Source: Syntrophales bacterium
Lineage (GTDB): Bacteria; Desulfobacterota; Syntrophia; Syntrophales; UBA5619
Reading direction: 5' to 3'
Assembly (NCBI GenBank): GCA_030654195.1
Contig: JAURXV010000124.1
Coordinates: 1 to 44,455, forward strand
Length of the DNA: 44,455 nt
Below, in pieces: positions 27,349 through 35,174 of the stretch (its first letter is position 1; every line of letters begins with the position of its first letter). The position numbers and the translations under genes were made by a program. The notes under the pieces are model-generated. The model worked only from the letters and a program-made list of their open reading frames with translations. It made no database searches and was not told the origin of the DNA.

Positions 27349-28302
27349 TTATTCGGGAACATCACTATTCAACGCCGCCGCGGTCATTTCCAGCGACGCC
27401 TCGTCTTCAACGTTGAGGAGACGGAACCGCCGGTCGATCCGCCGGATCAGTCCGGAAAGGATCCTTTTAGGGCCGATCTCCACGATGGTGTCGACGCCCA
27501 TCTCTGCCATCCTTGCGATCGTCTCCCGCCACCGGACGGGGGAGGTGATCTGGCGGACGAGGAGCTCCTGCGTCCGTTCCCGCGAGTGGAGGAGCAAGGG
27601 GTCGCAGTTGGGAATCACGGGGGGCTCGCAATCCCCAAACGCGATTTCTTCGAGAGCGGTCGCGAACCGTTCGGCCGCCCCTCGCAGCAGACGGCAGTGG
27701 CAGGGGACGCTGATCGGAAGAAGGACCGCCCGGACGCCCTCCCTGGTTCCCGCCGCCGCGATCACCTCCGAGACGGCCCCCGTGTGCCCGGAGACGACGA
27801 TCTGGCCGGGGGCATTTTCGATGGAGATGGCCACGGCATGATCTTCAGCGTCGCGTTCACGGCACAACGCCTCCACCTCCTCCCGCGGGAGGCCGAGAAT
27901 GGCCGCCATCGCGCCTTCGCCAACGGGAACGGCCTCCTGATGGAGCTGCGCCCTCCGGTGAACAACGGAAAGGCAATCGCGCAGGCCGACAGCGCCGGCC
28001 GCATGCAGGGCGGTATACTCCCCGAGACTGTGACCCGCCATGACAAGGGGTTTCACCGCCACCCGTTCGGAAAAGGCCCGCCAGGCTGCAATCTCCACCG
28101 TGAGGACGGCGATCTGCGTGTTTACCGTCAGATCGAGGAGCTCCTGAGGCCCCGTGAAACAAAGCGACACCATGTCCGTACCGAGGACATTCCCGGCCTC
28201 GGCAAACAGATTTCTCACGCTCGGATGTCCGCGGTACAGGTCCTGACCCATTCCGGGGTGTTGCGAGCCCTGTCCCGGAAAGACAAGAGCGAATCTACCC
28301 AT
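27349..28302 (-). CDS. fabD: Malonyl-CoA:ACP transacylase
   Basis: Loads malonate onto ACP. From ATG 28302 it has 317 residues, the expected size. FPGQGSQHPGMG start, catalytic Ser92 in MAGHSLGEYTALHAAG, and a late GPKRILSGLIRR. It follows rpmF by 22 bp, with plsX and fabH missing from between them. Confidence 0.96.
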   Translation of the reverse strand: MGRFALVFPGQGSQHPGMGQDLYRGHPSVRNLFAEAGNVLGTDMVSLCFTGPQELLDLTVNTQIAVLTVEIAAWRAFSERVAVKPLVMAGHSLGEYTALHAAGAVGLRDCLSVVHRRAQLHQEAVPVGEGAMAAILGLPREEVEALCRERDAEDHAVAISIENAPGQIVVSGHTGAVSEVIAAAGTREGVRAVLLPISVPCHCRLLRGAAERFATALEEIAFGDCEPPVIPNCDPLLLHSRERTQELLVRQITSPVRWRETIARMAEMGVDTIVEIGPKRILSGLIRRIDRRFRLLNVEDEASLEMTAAALNSDVPE

Positions 28303-28324
28303 GGGTGTTCCCTCTTCCGCTGGT

Positions 28325-28510
28325 TCAGGATGCCTTTTCGATCGGGACGATCTCCCTGCCCCTGTATGTGCCGCAGTTGGGGCAGACATGGTGGGGCAGC
28401 TTGGGCTCATGGCATTGCGGACATGCGGAAGCCGTGACCGGTTTCAGAAAATCGTGCGCCCTTCTCATGTTTTTTCTGGATTTGGAATGTCTCTTGATTG
28501 GATTTGCCAT
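28325..28510 (-). CDS. rpmF: 50S ribosomal protein L32
   Basis: 61 residues. ANPIKRHSKSRKNMRRAHD start and the zinc-binding CPQC...CPNCG pair, so this is the zinc-containing form. It lies between yceD and fabD. Confidence 0.97.
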   Translation of the reverse strand: MANPIKRHSKSRKNMRRAHDFLKPVTASACPQCHEPKLPHHVCPNCGTYRGREIVPIEKAS

Positions 28511-28530
28511 AACGTATAACCTCTTTCTCC

Positions 28531-29061
28531 TTAAGGTTGAGCCTTGAATTGTTTTAAAATGGCAAGCCGTTCATCGGGGAGTTCGCCCCGACAATCGCAA
28601 CTTGTCGCATTCAGGTTGGCGCCGCAATGGGGACAAAGCCCCCGGCAGGACTCCGCACAGAGCGGTTTGAACGGGATCTGCAGCAGGATCTGTTCGAAGA
28701 CCGCCGCGTCCAGATCGATTGCATCCTCCTCGTAGTACGCGAAATCGAGATCCGTTGCGCTCAGCTCCACATCCTCCTGCGGCAGGGAAGGGGGAGGGGC
28801 GAACGTATAATGGAATGAAGATTGGAGCGACAAACGGGTCGTTTCCAGACAGCGGCTGCAGGGCATCTCCGCGGCGATCGCAACGCTCCCTTCGATAAAG
28901 ATGTTTTCCTTCATCCTCCGGACGGCGCAGGCGACGTCGACCCGGTCCAGGACGAAACCACCCGACCCCGTCTCCGGCAGGCGCTGCTGGAACCATTCTC
29001 CGTTCCTTTCGAACCGGAGGTTTATTCCCCCTTCGGGGATGTTGCTGACGTTGATCTTCAA
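28531..29061 (-). CDS. yceD: YceD/DUF177 family protein
   Basis: Conserved partner of rpmF (linked to 23S rRNA/L32 biogenesis), about 176 residues. Starts LKINVSNIPEGGINLRFE; contains MPCSRCLETTRLSL and a C-terminal CRGLCPHCGANLN cluster. I prefer the TTG at 29061 because family members start with MKINV-like sequence, and the promoter at 29131-29159 would start transcription below the alternative ATG at 29163. Confidence 0.85.
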   Translation of the reverse strand: MKINVSNIPEGGINLRFERNGEWFQQRLPETGSGGFVLDRVDVACAVRRMKENIFIEGSVAIAAEMPCSRCLETTRLSLQSSFHYTFAPPPSLPQEDVELSATDLDFAYYEEDAIDLDAAVFEQILLQIPFKPLCAESCRGLCPHCGANLNATSCDCRGELPDERLAILKQFKAQP

Positions 29062-29130
29062 AAAATATCCCTTTCCCGCTGTTGAAAACGGTTCCTTCCC
29101 CAAACGGAGATCTGCCGAATAAAGGGTTGA

Positions 29131-29159
29131 AGTAAATTCTAAATCGGCTGAATTGTCAA
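29131..29159 (-). promoter_or_regulatory. Promoter of the yceD-rpmF-fab operon
   Basis: Minus-strand TTGACA (29154-29159), 17-nt spacer, TTTACT (29131-29136). It is divergent from the gltX promoter, 24 bp apart. Confidence 0.55.
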
Positions 29160-29183
29160 GCATAATTTATCGCCAAATCCGCC

Positions 29184-29213
29184 TTGACAAAAGACCGGGT
29201 GTGGACCTATATG
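29184..29213 (+). promoter_or_regulatory. Promoter of gltX
   Basis: TTGACA (29184-29189), 18-nt spacer, TATATG (29208-29213). It gives a leader of about 74 nt before the gltX start. Confidence 0.55.
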
Positions 29214-29293
29214 GCGTAGCGTTTCACGCGATGGTCAAACCGGTTTTCAGAAATACGATTTCCGGTGGAAATAATTTCCGGCAGGTGATGAAG

Positions 29294-30703
29294 ATGACGA
29301 ATGATAAGGTGAGAACGCGCTTTGCCCCGTCGCCGACCGGCTTCCTCCATATCGGCGGCGCCCGGACGGCCCTGTTCAACTGGCTCTATACCCGGCGGTG
29401 CGGAGGCACCTTCGTCCTGAGGATCGAAGATACCGATCAGGCGCGCTCGACGGATGAATCGACACGGGCCATCCTGGACGCGATGACCTGGCTCGGTTTG
29501 AACTGGGACGAGGGACCTTACTTCCAGGCGGAGCGGGTGGGCATCCACCGGGAGATGGTGCAGAAGCTGATTGACGAGGGGAAGGCCTACTACTGCACCT
29601 GTTCGCCCGGGGCGCTGGAGGCCAAGCGGAAGAAGGCCCTCGCCGAGGGGAGGAAGCCCAAATACGACGGAACTTGCCGGGACAGGGGGTTGATTCGATC
29701 GCCGGAGTCGGTTGTGCGGTTCCGCTGCCCGGATGTGGGCGTGACCGTCATGCGCGACCTGATCAAGGGGGCCATCTCCTTCAGCAACGAGGAATTGGAT
29801 GACCTGATCATCGAACGGGCCGACGGGTATCCGACCTACAACTTCGCGGTCGTCGTCGATGACGCCCAGATGGGGATCACCCATGTCATCCGGGGGGACG
29901 ATCACGTGAACAATACCCCGAAGCAGATGCTGATCTACGAGGCGTTGGGGTGCGAGGTGCCGCTGTTCGGCCATGTCCCGATGATCCTGGGTTCCGACAA
30001 GGCGAGGCTCAGCAAGCGCCACGGGGCGACGTCGGTGATGGCCTATCAGGAGATGGGGTATCTGCCCGAGGCGCTCGTGAATTATCTGGTCCGGCTCGGC
30101 TGGTCGCATGGCGACCAGGAGATCTTCACGATGGAGGAGCTCATCCGCGCGTTTTCGCTGGAGGCGGTGGGAAAATCGGCGGCCGTCTTCAATCCGGAGA
30201 AGCTTCTCTGGCTGAACCAGCATTACATCACGACCTACCCGGCCGAAAAACTGGTGGAGGTGGCGACCCCCTTCTGGGAAAGGAAGGGTTTCGATGTTTC
30301 GGACGGCGGGTTTGTCGCGCAAGCGGCGGCGAACCTCCGGACGCGGTCGAAGACCCTTGTGGAGATGGCCGATTCCGGGTCCTTCTTCTTCCGGGAAGAG
30401 GTGGATTACGATCCGGAGGCGGCGGCGAAATTCCTGACGCCGGAATATGCCGGCCACCTGGAGGCGGTTGCAGAGCGGATTCCCGACATTGTGGACTACA
30501 CGAAGGATGGGCTGGAGATCTTTCTCCGGGCCTTGGCCGAGGAGCGGGGGACGAAGCTCAAATGGATTGCCCAGGCGCTCCGCGTCGCCCTGACGGGGAA
30601 GACCGTGAGCCCCGGGATCGACGAGGTGATGGTCACCCTGGGGAAGGAACGGGTGATTCGGAAAATCCGGCGGGCGATCGATCAGATCAAGGCCGGCGGT
30701 TGA
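29294..30703 (+). CDS. gltX: Glutamyl-tRNA synthetase
   Basis: Class I synthetase for tRNA-Glu, 469 residues from ATG 29294 (ATG 29288 is also possible). Motifs [16 protein letters not shown] (HIGH region), [13 protein letters not shown], and [14 protein letters not shown] (KMSKS region) are complete. Immediately followed by the tRNA-Glu gene that it would charge, in the same orientation. Confidence 0.97.
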   Translation: MTNDKVRTRFAPSPTGFLHIGGARTALFNWLYTRRCGGTFVLRIEDTDQARSTDESTRAILDAMTWLGLNWDEGPYFQAERVGIHREMVQKLIDEGKAYYCTCSPGALEAKRKKALAEGRKPKYDGTCRDRGLIRSPESVVRFRCPDVGVTVMRDLIKGAISFSNEELDDLIIERADGYPTYNFAVVVDDAQMGITHVIRGDDHVNNTPKQMLIYEALGCEVPLFGHVPMILGSDKARLSKRHGATSVMAYQEMGYLPEALVNYLVRLGWSHGDQEIFTMEELIRAFSLEAVGKSAAVFNPEKLLWLNQHYITTYPAEKLVEVATPFWERKGFDVSDGGFVAQAAANLRTRSKTLVEMADSGSFFFREEVDYDPEAAAKFLTPEYAGHLEAVAERIPDIVDYTKDGLEIFLRALAEERGTKLKWIAQALRVALTGKTVSPGIDEVMVTLGKERVIRKIRRAIDQIKAGG

Positions 30704-30711
30704 TTTTGGCC

Positions 30712-30740
30712 TTGACAATTTTGCTATCATCTATTAGAAG
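30712..30740 (+). promoter_or_regulatory. Promoter of tRNA-Glu
   Basis: TTGACA (30712-30717), 17-nt spacer, TAGAAG (30735-30740), about 80 nt before the mature tRNA 5' end. Confidence 0.5.
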
Positions 30741-30824
30741 GCAGATCCCTCTGGAGCTCGCTATTGGAGGATCGTTCACAGGCTGGACCACGGATTGTCT
30801 GCCTGGAATACGATTCCCAGTCAT

Positions 30825-30899
30825 GGTCCCATCGTCTAGTGGTTAGGACGCTGGCCTCTCACGCCGGAAACCGGGGTTCAAGCCCCCGTGGGACTACCA
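30825..30899 (+). tRNA. tRNA-Glu (anticodon CTC)
   Basis: 75 nt including encoded CCA. Acceptor GGTCCCA pairs with TGGGACT, the anticodon stem is CTGGC/GCCGG with loop CTCTCAC giving anticodon CTC, and the T arm has GGTTCAAGCC. The gene is intact; its 3' half is the integration site (attL) of the island. Confidence 0.95.
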
Positions 30900-30901
30900 A
30901 A
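30853..30901 (+). repeat. attL, 49-bp direct repeat in tRNA-Glu
   Basis: 49-bp segment from GGCCTCTCACGCCGG to ACTACCAAA, identical to 38345-38393. It covers the anticodon arm to the CCA end plus two bases, as expected for a tyrosine-recombinase attachment site. Confidence 0.95.
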
Positions 30902-30909
30902 AGAAAATC

Positions 30910-30942
30910 AAGGGGTTCGGGATGTTTCCGGCCCCTTTTTTT
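30910..30942 (+). terminator. Terminator after tRNA-Glu
   Basis: AAGGGG...CCCCTT stem with inner CGGGA/TTCCG pairing, followed by seven T residues. It lies just inside the element, so the element supplies the tRNA's terminator. Confidence 0.75.
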
Positions 30943-30959
30943 ATGCGAGTCAAATCAAT

Positions 30960-30981
30960 TTCCAACCCTATTTCCAACCTT
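30960..30981 (+). repeat. Arm-type site, left copy
   Basis: 22-bp sequence made of two direct TTCCAACC boxes (TTCCAACCCTA then TTTCCAACCTT). An identical copy in the same orientation occurs at 38208-38229. They lie 59 bp inside attL and 115 bp inside attR, so they are candidate integrase/excisionase arm-binding sites. Confidence 0.7.
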
Positions 30982-30988
30982 CGGCCAT

Positions 30989-31028
30989 AAAAAACCCCCG
31001 GCAATGATCTGCCAGGGGAGGGGTTTTG
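30989..31028. terminator. Bidirectional terminator at the element's left end
   Basis: AAAACCCC ... GGGGTTTT outer stem with inner GGCA-ATGATC-TGCC hairpin, A- and T-runs on either side. It would stop both tRNA-Glu readthrough and the minus-strand cargo operon. From here to 31229 the DNA is A/T-rich with no gene; CTCCACTTT occurs twice near 31187-31224. Confidence 0.65.
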
Positions 31029-31229
31029 TCATAATAATTTCGGACATTATTCTATAAATCATCCCTTGAAAAAGCATGATGAATATGCTATGCATTTCAA
31101 GAGTTTACGGCATTTTCGTTTTCCCTCCACAAGATGCTAAACGTCTTATAAGTGGCGTTATGTAAACTTAGATTATTTCCCCTTGCTCCACTTTGCCCCT
31201 TAAAACAGGGGGGTTCCTCCACTTTCGGG

Positions 31230-31529
31230 TTAAATTTTCAGTAAGTTCCTGATATACGTCGATAATTCAACCCCCGATTCCGCCGCTCTTTTCGTCACTT
31301 CATGATATTCATCTTCCGTCAACCTTACGCCGATCTGCCGCGTCAATTTCGGATCAATCCTTTTTGCATCCATCGCCCGGACCCGTCGCGCCACTTTCAG
31401 TTCGGCCCGGACCTCTTCAAGCTCCCGGCGAAGGGAAGGGGAGACGGCCCCGGCCCTTGCGCCTTCGATTGTTTGAGCCGTCAAGGCCCGCTCTCTTTTC
31501 TCAAGATCCCCGATCTTCTTTTTTTCCAT
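31230..31529 (-). CDS. Ribbon-helix-helix protein (MobC-like)
   Basis: 99 residues from ATG 31529 (RBS GGGAGG). A charged coiled-coil-like N-terminal half (EELEEVRAELKVARRVR-type) precedes a C-terminal RHH domain: RQIGVRLTEDEYHEVTKRAA, then SGVELSTYIRNLLKI. Such proteins act as plasmid mobilisation accessory proteins or antitoxins/repressors. No relaxase is present, so its partner is unknown. Last gene of the hsdR_N-lipoprotein-zinc ribbon operon. Confidence 0.65.
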   Translation of the reverse strand: MEKKKIGDLEKRERALTAQTIEGARAGAVSPSLRRELEEVRAELKVARRVRAMDAKRIDPKLTRQIGVRLTEDEYHEVTKRAAESGVELSTYIRNLLKI

Positions 31530-31557
31530 TCTGTTCCCGCCTCCCGGCCCTTTCCTT

Positions 31558-31647
31558 TCAATGCCTGCTAACCACACAATCCGGACAGGATGTCGCGTCC
31601 TGGGGGCAGCGGTGGCGGCAATTTTGGCAGCGGATGATCAGGGCCAT
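31558..31647 (-). CDS. 29-residue zinc-ribbon peptide
   Basis: Very short ORF whose ATG follows the TAA of the lipoprotein directly (TAAATG), so it is translationally coupled. The sequence has two CxxC knuckles, RCQNC (Cys7, Cys10) and SCPDC (Cys21, Cys24), plus CP at 14-15, a classic zinc ribbon. It ends 28 nt before the RHH start. I know no family for it; the coupling and cysteine spacing argue that it is real. Confidence 0.55.
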   Translation of the reverse strand: MALIIRCQNCRHRCPQDATSCPDCVVSRH

Positions 31648-31947
31648 TTATTTCTTTCCGGCTTCGTAAGCACAATCATCTTTACAGAGATACCCTTTTT
31701 CAGCCATGCAGTCTTGATATTCACGGCCTATCTTCGGCCAATAGATGAAAGCGGCAGCACCGCCAATCACACACCGAAGGGGATGACTCGCATCTGTTTT
31801 TTCTATACAATCACTTTTTGCAGCGACATACTCCTTTTCTTGTTTATCGGGCGGGGCTGTGAAGGTCATGCTTTGCCATTCGTTACAGGGCAGCGAAGCG
31901 CAACCGGACAAAAGCGCAATCAAGACCAGGACAGCGGCCTTTCTCAT
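31648..31947 (-). CDS. Small Cys-rich lipoprotein
   Basis: 99 residues. Signal peptide with lipobox LLSGC (Cys16 lipidated), then at least five further cysteines, including CMAEKGYLCKDDCAYEAGKK near the end, and a short hydrophobic GGAAAFIYW segment. Its start overlaps the nuclease stop by 4 bp (ATGA). Exported; function unknown. Association with a nuclease gene is unusual. Confidence 0.7.
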   Translation of the reverse strand: MRKAAVLVLIALLSGCASLPCNEWQSMTFTAPPDKQEKEYVAAKSDCIEKTDASHPLRCVIGGAAAFIYWPKIGREYQDCMAEKGYLCKDDCAYEAGKK

Positions 31948-32768
31948 GCCTTCGCCTCACTTAAAATTGGCACTATTTTATCATTCTCCGGAAGTATCGG
32001 CTTGGCAGCTGTGTCCACTGCCGCCTTCGGCTTATTGCTCGCCTTGTAGGCGCGCTTTAGGAATTCGGCAACATGTTTCGCGTCCGCGCTGTCCACAACC
32101 TCCCTTTTCAACACTTCATTTTGCAAAACGCCTTTCAGGAAAACATCATCAACCTTGATCGCGGGGCTGATGCGTTTCAATTCTTTCTTGAGGGCTTGCA
32201 GCATGGGCGTACTCAACACAATAGCGGCCAGCGAAAACCTGTTTGTGGCCTGCTGTTTAAGGGAAAATGAGGCCATAGATGATTGAGTAAACCCCTCCCG
32301 GCTAAGGTTTCCCAGACAATCAATGATTTGGGGATCTCGGGGGCTGGCTTTCAAAAAATCAAACTCATAAATGAGTGTCTTGTCTATGGGTTGCCGGAAC
32401 TGTATCTTGTATATATGCCATTCAATCCCGTTGGTTAAGATTATCCATTCGGCCCCCTGGTTAGCTCCATAGTCAACGGCCTGCTTAACATGGGAATCTT
32501 TAAGCGTTCCACCTACCGCCTTCACTTCTATTAGAAAGCGGATCGTATCACCTACCCTCACGCTTAGGTCTACGAACGTGCCGCGGATGGCAAACTCAGT
32601 CGTAATTTCGACATATTTCTTGTAACCGAGCACATCAGCAAGCATGTCGGCAATAATCACGACAGTATCGGATTCGCTGATGTCTCTGTCTTTCGCGTCG
32701 GCAATTATGCCCTGATACTTCTTCATTTGCGTTGTAATTCTCTCGATGACCTTTTTGGGGATAGCCAT
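31944..32768 (-). CDS. Type I restriction HsdR_N-like nuclease-domain protein
   Basis: 274 residues. The N-terminal 150 residues match the HsdR N-terminal nuclease fold: helix ESDTVVIIADMLADVLGYKK, then VDLSVRV (Asp67) and FLIEVKAVG (Glu81, Lys83), the PD-(D/E)xK residues, and WIILTNGIEWHIYKI. There is no helicase domain, so it is not a type I R subunit. The C-terminal 120 residues are helical and unassigned. Start ATG 32768 with AAAGGAG. It heads a four-gene coupled operon and could be a defence or element-maintenance nuclease. Confidence 0.7.
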   Translation of the reverse strand: MAIPKKVIERITTQMKKYQGIIADAKDRDISESDTVVIIADMLADVLGYKKYVEITTEFAIRGTFVDLSVRVGDTIRFLIEVKAVGGTLKDSHVKQAVDYGANQGAEWIILTNGIEWHIYKIQFRQPIDKTLIYEFDFLKASPRDPQIIDCLGNLSREGFTQSSMASFSLKQQATNRFSLAAIVLSTPMLQALKKELKRISPAIKVDDVFLKGVLQNEVLKREVVDSADAKHVAEFLKRAYKASNKPKAAVDTAAKPILPENDKIVPILSEAKA

Positions 32769-32981
32769 AATTTTCTCCTTTCACAGGTAAATCACGTTTC
32801 CCGCTTTCCGGTATTCGATGACGATGCCTCGTCGGTACCGGTATGTCGGCCATTTTATTTTAAGCCTATCTCAGGATATACCTTTGCAGCGGATTTTCAA
32901 AGATGATTTTTCAGCAACGAGGGGAAAGGAATATTTGACAGCTATATTTGCCCTAAAAACGATTCTCTTTCTTCCGGTCGT

Positions 32982-33269
32982 CTACTTCCCCCGTCTCAGG
33001 TGGTGATCTTTCAACAGCGGCCATGCAGCGTAAGCCGTCCGGGGTGTCTCCTCGCGTGCGCGGATGCAAAATTGAAACCATTCCAACAACTTCATTTCAG
33101 TGCGCGTCAGCTTCCCGCCGTCCTTGATCCGCTCGCCGAATGATAGCATTCGCCTGATATTTTCTTTCTCTTCGGGTGTCAATTCCGATTCTGTTTTTTT
33201 TAACGAATGTACCTTAACCTTTGATCCCTTCGGCCTTCCGGCTCCCGCGCGGTATCCGCCCCTTGACAT
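32982..33269 (-). CDS. Small protein with terminase-small-subunit-like N-terminus
   Basis: 95 residues, basic start SRGGYRAGAGRPKGSKVKV, the glycine-rich AGRPKGS leader common to phage terminase small subunits and other phage DNA-binding proteins. The rest is helical (LTPEEKENIRRMLSFGERI) and ends with WPLLKDHHLRRGK. RBS GGAGGAAAAATCAA precedes ATG 33269. No large terminase accompanies it, so packaging is not supported. Confidence 0.5.
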   Translation of the reverse strand: MSRGGYRAGAGRPKGSKVKVHSLKKTESELTPEEKENIRRMLSFGERIKDGGKLTRTEMKLLEWFQFCIRAREETPRTAYAAWPLLKDHHLRRGK

Positions 33270-33294
33270 TTGATTTTTCCTCCTGTTTGAACTT

Positions 33295-33385
33295 TGGTTT
33301 TCATTTTTGCTTCTATTTTTGATTGTTTGAATATTTGCGCCATGCTAAATAGTTGTAATCTTTACCCTGTTTGATTTTCGTTTGA
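33295..33385. repeat. A/T-rich region with four GTTTGA boxes
   Basis: GTTTGA occurs at 33295-33300, 33325-33330, 33369-33374 and 33380-33385, all in the same orientation, in A/T-rich DNA upstream of the 95-residue gene. It could be a promoter-operator region; no spacing rule is obvious. Confidence 0.35.
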
Positions 33386-33491
33386 ACATTTGAAATCATA
33401 CAGGAAATTTAATCTGTGAATGAGAACCAACGGGGTTTTGTAAAAACATAATGATTTCAAGATTTTACCCCCCGGTGGTATGTCCTCAGTA

Positions 33492-33653
33492 TCATTCACC
33501 TTTCCGCGTCTCTTCCCGTTCCCGCTGCGGTTCGTACCTGTCAACGGAAAACAGCTTGACGGCTTTCCGCTTTCCCCGCTTCGCCTTGCCGTTCTTTTCA
33601 TACCTTGCCAGCGCCGCCTTGATCCGCTCCCGCCTGCCCATCTCTTCGTTCAT
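33492..33653 (-). CDS. 53-residue basic protein coupled to the ParB/Topo VIA-like gene
   Basis: Short ORF beginning MNEEMGRRERIKAALARYEK, strongly basic middle (GKAKRGKRKAVKL), ending TRKGE. Its ATG overlaps the stop of the large upstream gene by 4 bp (ATGA), so it is translated with it. No family recognised; the basic helix suggests nucleic-acid binding or a partner of the upstream protein. Confidence 0.55.
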   Translation of the reverse strand: MNEEMGRRERIKAALARYEKNGKAKRGKRKAVKLFSVDRYEPQREREETRKGE

Positions 33654-35050
33654 CGTGTCGCCCCCATTGCCTTCATGACCGCCTGCTTTGTCGCCGTAAT
33701 GAACGCTGCATCATCCCGTTCCTTTGCCAGTTCCGCCTTGAATAGACTCATATCAAGACAACTCTCGATAGCGTCCCGCAGTTTCCCCTGGAGCAGAGCA
33801 ACCGGCGCCGCATCCAATTCGGCAACGTGGATGCCGTGACATGCCACAAACTTTCGATAGTTCGGGGACGTGGCTTTTGCCTCCATGTCTGACGGCAACC
33901 CATGTGCCCGGACATCATCGCCGGATAGCGCAACCTTGTGAGCAGTGACTACCGACAGCCCGAAGTCATCCCGTAACGAGCGCGGAAAGCTCGCTGCTAC
34001 CTCCTCGCCATCCGGGTCGAAGTCGCTCAAGATAAGCAGGATCAAACTTTCCTTGCCGGATGCCTTGAACCGTTGGACCATCTTCCATCGTGGCGTCAAG
34101 CTCGAATAGCCCCGGCCCGTGGTGCATGGGATACAGTATTCATCGGCAACGAGTTCAACGTGCTTCCGGATAGCGTTCTTCTCGACAAGTATTTCGATAT
34201 GGTGCGCCTGTCCCCGCAGAATATCGCGAGCGTATCCCCGCAGAAAGTCCGCTGCTTGATCTTTTATGAAGTCGGCAGGGGTCTGGTATGTCTGAATCAC
34301 GCGGATGGGTCTCAGCTCATCCTCGATAGCGTGGTGGGGGATATCGCCGGTGAGACGTGCGCGGAGTAGCAAGTTCGTCAATGCCTTATAGCTGGAAAGG
34401 TCGTTTCTGTATGTCGATCCCGGTTTCCGGTCGTGCCGTGAGGGGGGATCATTCAGCAGCAGGTAGTGAACGCGCCGGACTGTCAACGGCCAATACTGCG
34501 TTTCCGATTCAATCGCCCGTTGTGCCGCCCTCAGGAAGGCCCCGGTGGTGATCCTCGCCCGCCCCTTGTACGCGCCCAGGGGGACGTTGTCGGCAATGTC
34601 AACCCGGCGTCGGTCGGTCCGGTCCTGCAGAAGCCGTTCGTATGCTTCGCCCGGATCGATTTCCTGCATGGCCTCGCGGAGACGTTCGGCGTGGCTTTTA
34701 TCGCGCTGTTTGTTGTAAACGGAAAGCATCGCAAGCCGTTCATCGGCGGATAGATCGCCATAAACAACATCATCGTGAACGATACAGGGGACCGCCGTAA
34801 GTCCCAACCATCGCCCCGCTGCATGGCGTCTATGTCCTGATAGGATGTATCTGTCAGCGGAGACGTGAAGAGGTTCCCGGATGCCTTCCGCCTTGATCGA
34901 CCAATAGAGTTTGGCGTCATCCTCATCGGCGTTCGGCGTGAAGCCGTCATATAGCAGGCTGTTTTCCGGTGCCGGTCGGATATCGTTCAAGGGGAAATAG
35001 GTCATGTCCTGTTTTTCTCTCTTCCCCTTGATCCGCTGTTTCCGTTCCAT
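33650..35050 (-). CDS. ParB-type domain fused to Spo11/Topo VIA-like winged-helix and Toprim regions
   Basis: 466 residues from ATG 35050 (AAGGTG upstream; a GTG lies at 35059). Residues about 17-95 look like a ParB/sulfiredoxin nuclease domain: FPLNDIRPAPEN, then YILSGHRRHAAGRWLG with the GHRR box at 72-75. Residues 165-250 resemble the DNA-cleavage winged helix of Topo VIA/Spo11, with LTVRRVHYLLLND placing Tyr196 where the catalytic tyrosine would be. Residues 285-365 resemble a Toprim domain: IEILVEKNAI (Glu290), GRGYSSLTPR and LILSDFDPDGEEVA (Asp343, Asp345). Domain identity is from motifs only. It may cut or partition DNA at the palindrome array just upstream. Confidence 0.65.
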   Translation of the reverse strand: MERKQRIKGKREKQDMTYFPLNDIRPAPENSLLYDGFTPNADEDDAKLYWSIKAEGIREPLHVSADRYILSGHRRHAAGRWLGLTAVPCIVHDDVVYGDLSADERLAMLSVYNKQRDKSHAERLREAMQEIDPGEAYERLLQDRTDRRRVDIADNVPLGAYKGRARITTGAFLRAAQRAIESETQYWPLTVRRVHYLLLNDPPSRHDRKPGSTYRNDLSSYKALTNLLLRARLTGDIPHHAIEDELRPIRVIQTYQTPADFIKDQAADFLRGYARDILRGQAHHIEILVEKNAIRKHVELVADEYCIPCTTGRGYSSLTPRWKMVQRFKASGKESLILLILSDFDPDGEEVAASFPRSLRDDFGLSVVTAHKVALSGDDVRAHGLPSDMEAKATSPNYRKFVACHGIHVAELDAAPVALLQGKLRDAIESCLDMSLFKAELAKERDDAAFITATKQAVMKAMGATR

Positions 35051-35174
35051 GCTGTTCACCTTGTCACTTCATCGCCCCTGATTTTGGGGCGCTCTGCAAA
35101 GAGCCTTCTTTAAAGACAAAGATAGAGTCAAAAAAGAGACCCATAAAAAGCATATATGTATGGCATATTCTATA

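Noticed and set aside
32781-32870. 29-codon open stretch with protein-like sequence (WPTYRYRRGIVIEYRKAG)
   Set aside because: It looks coding, but there is a stop just upstream and no ATG, GTG or TTG to begin it; at most a gene remnant.
33362-33601. 79-codon minus-strand frame
   Set aside because: It overlaps the coupled 53-residue ORF, which has the better start context.
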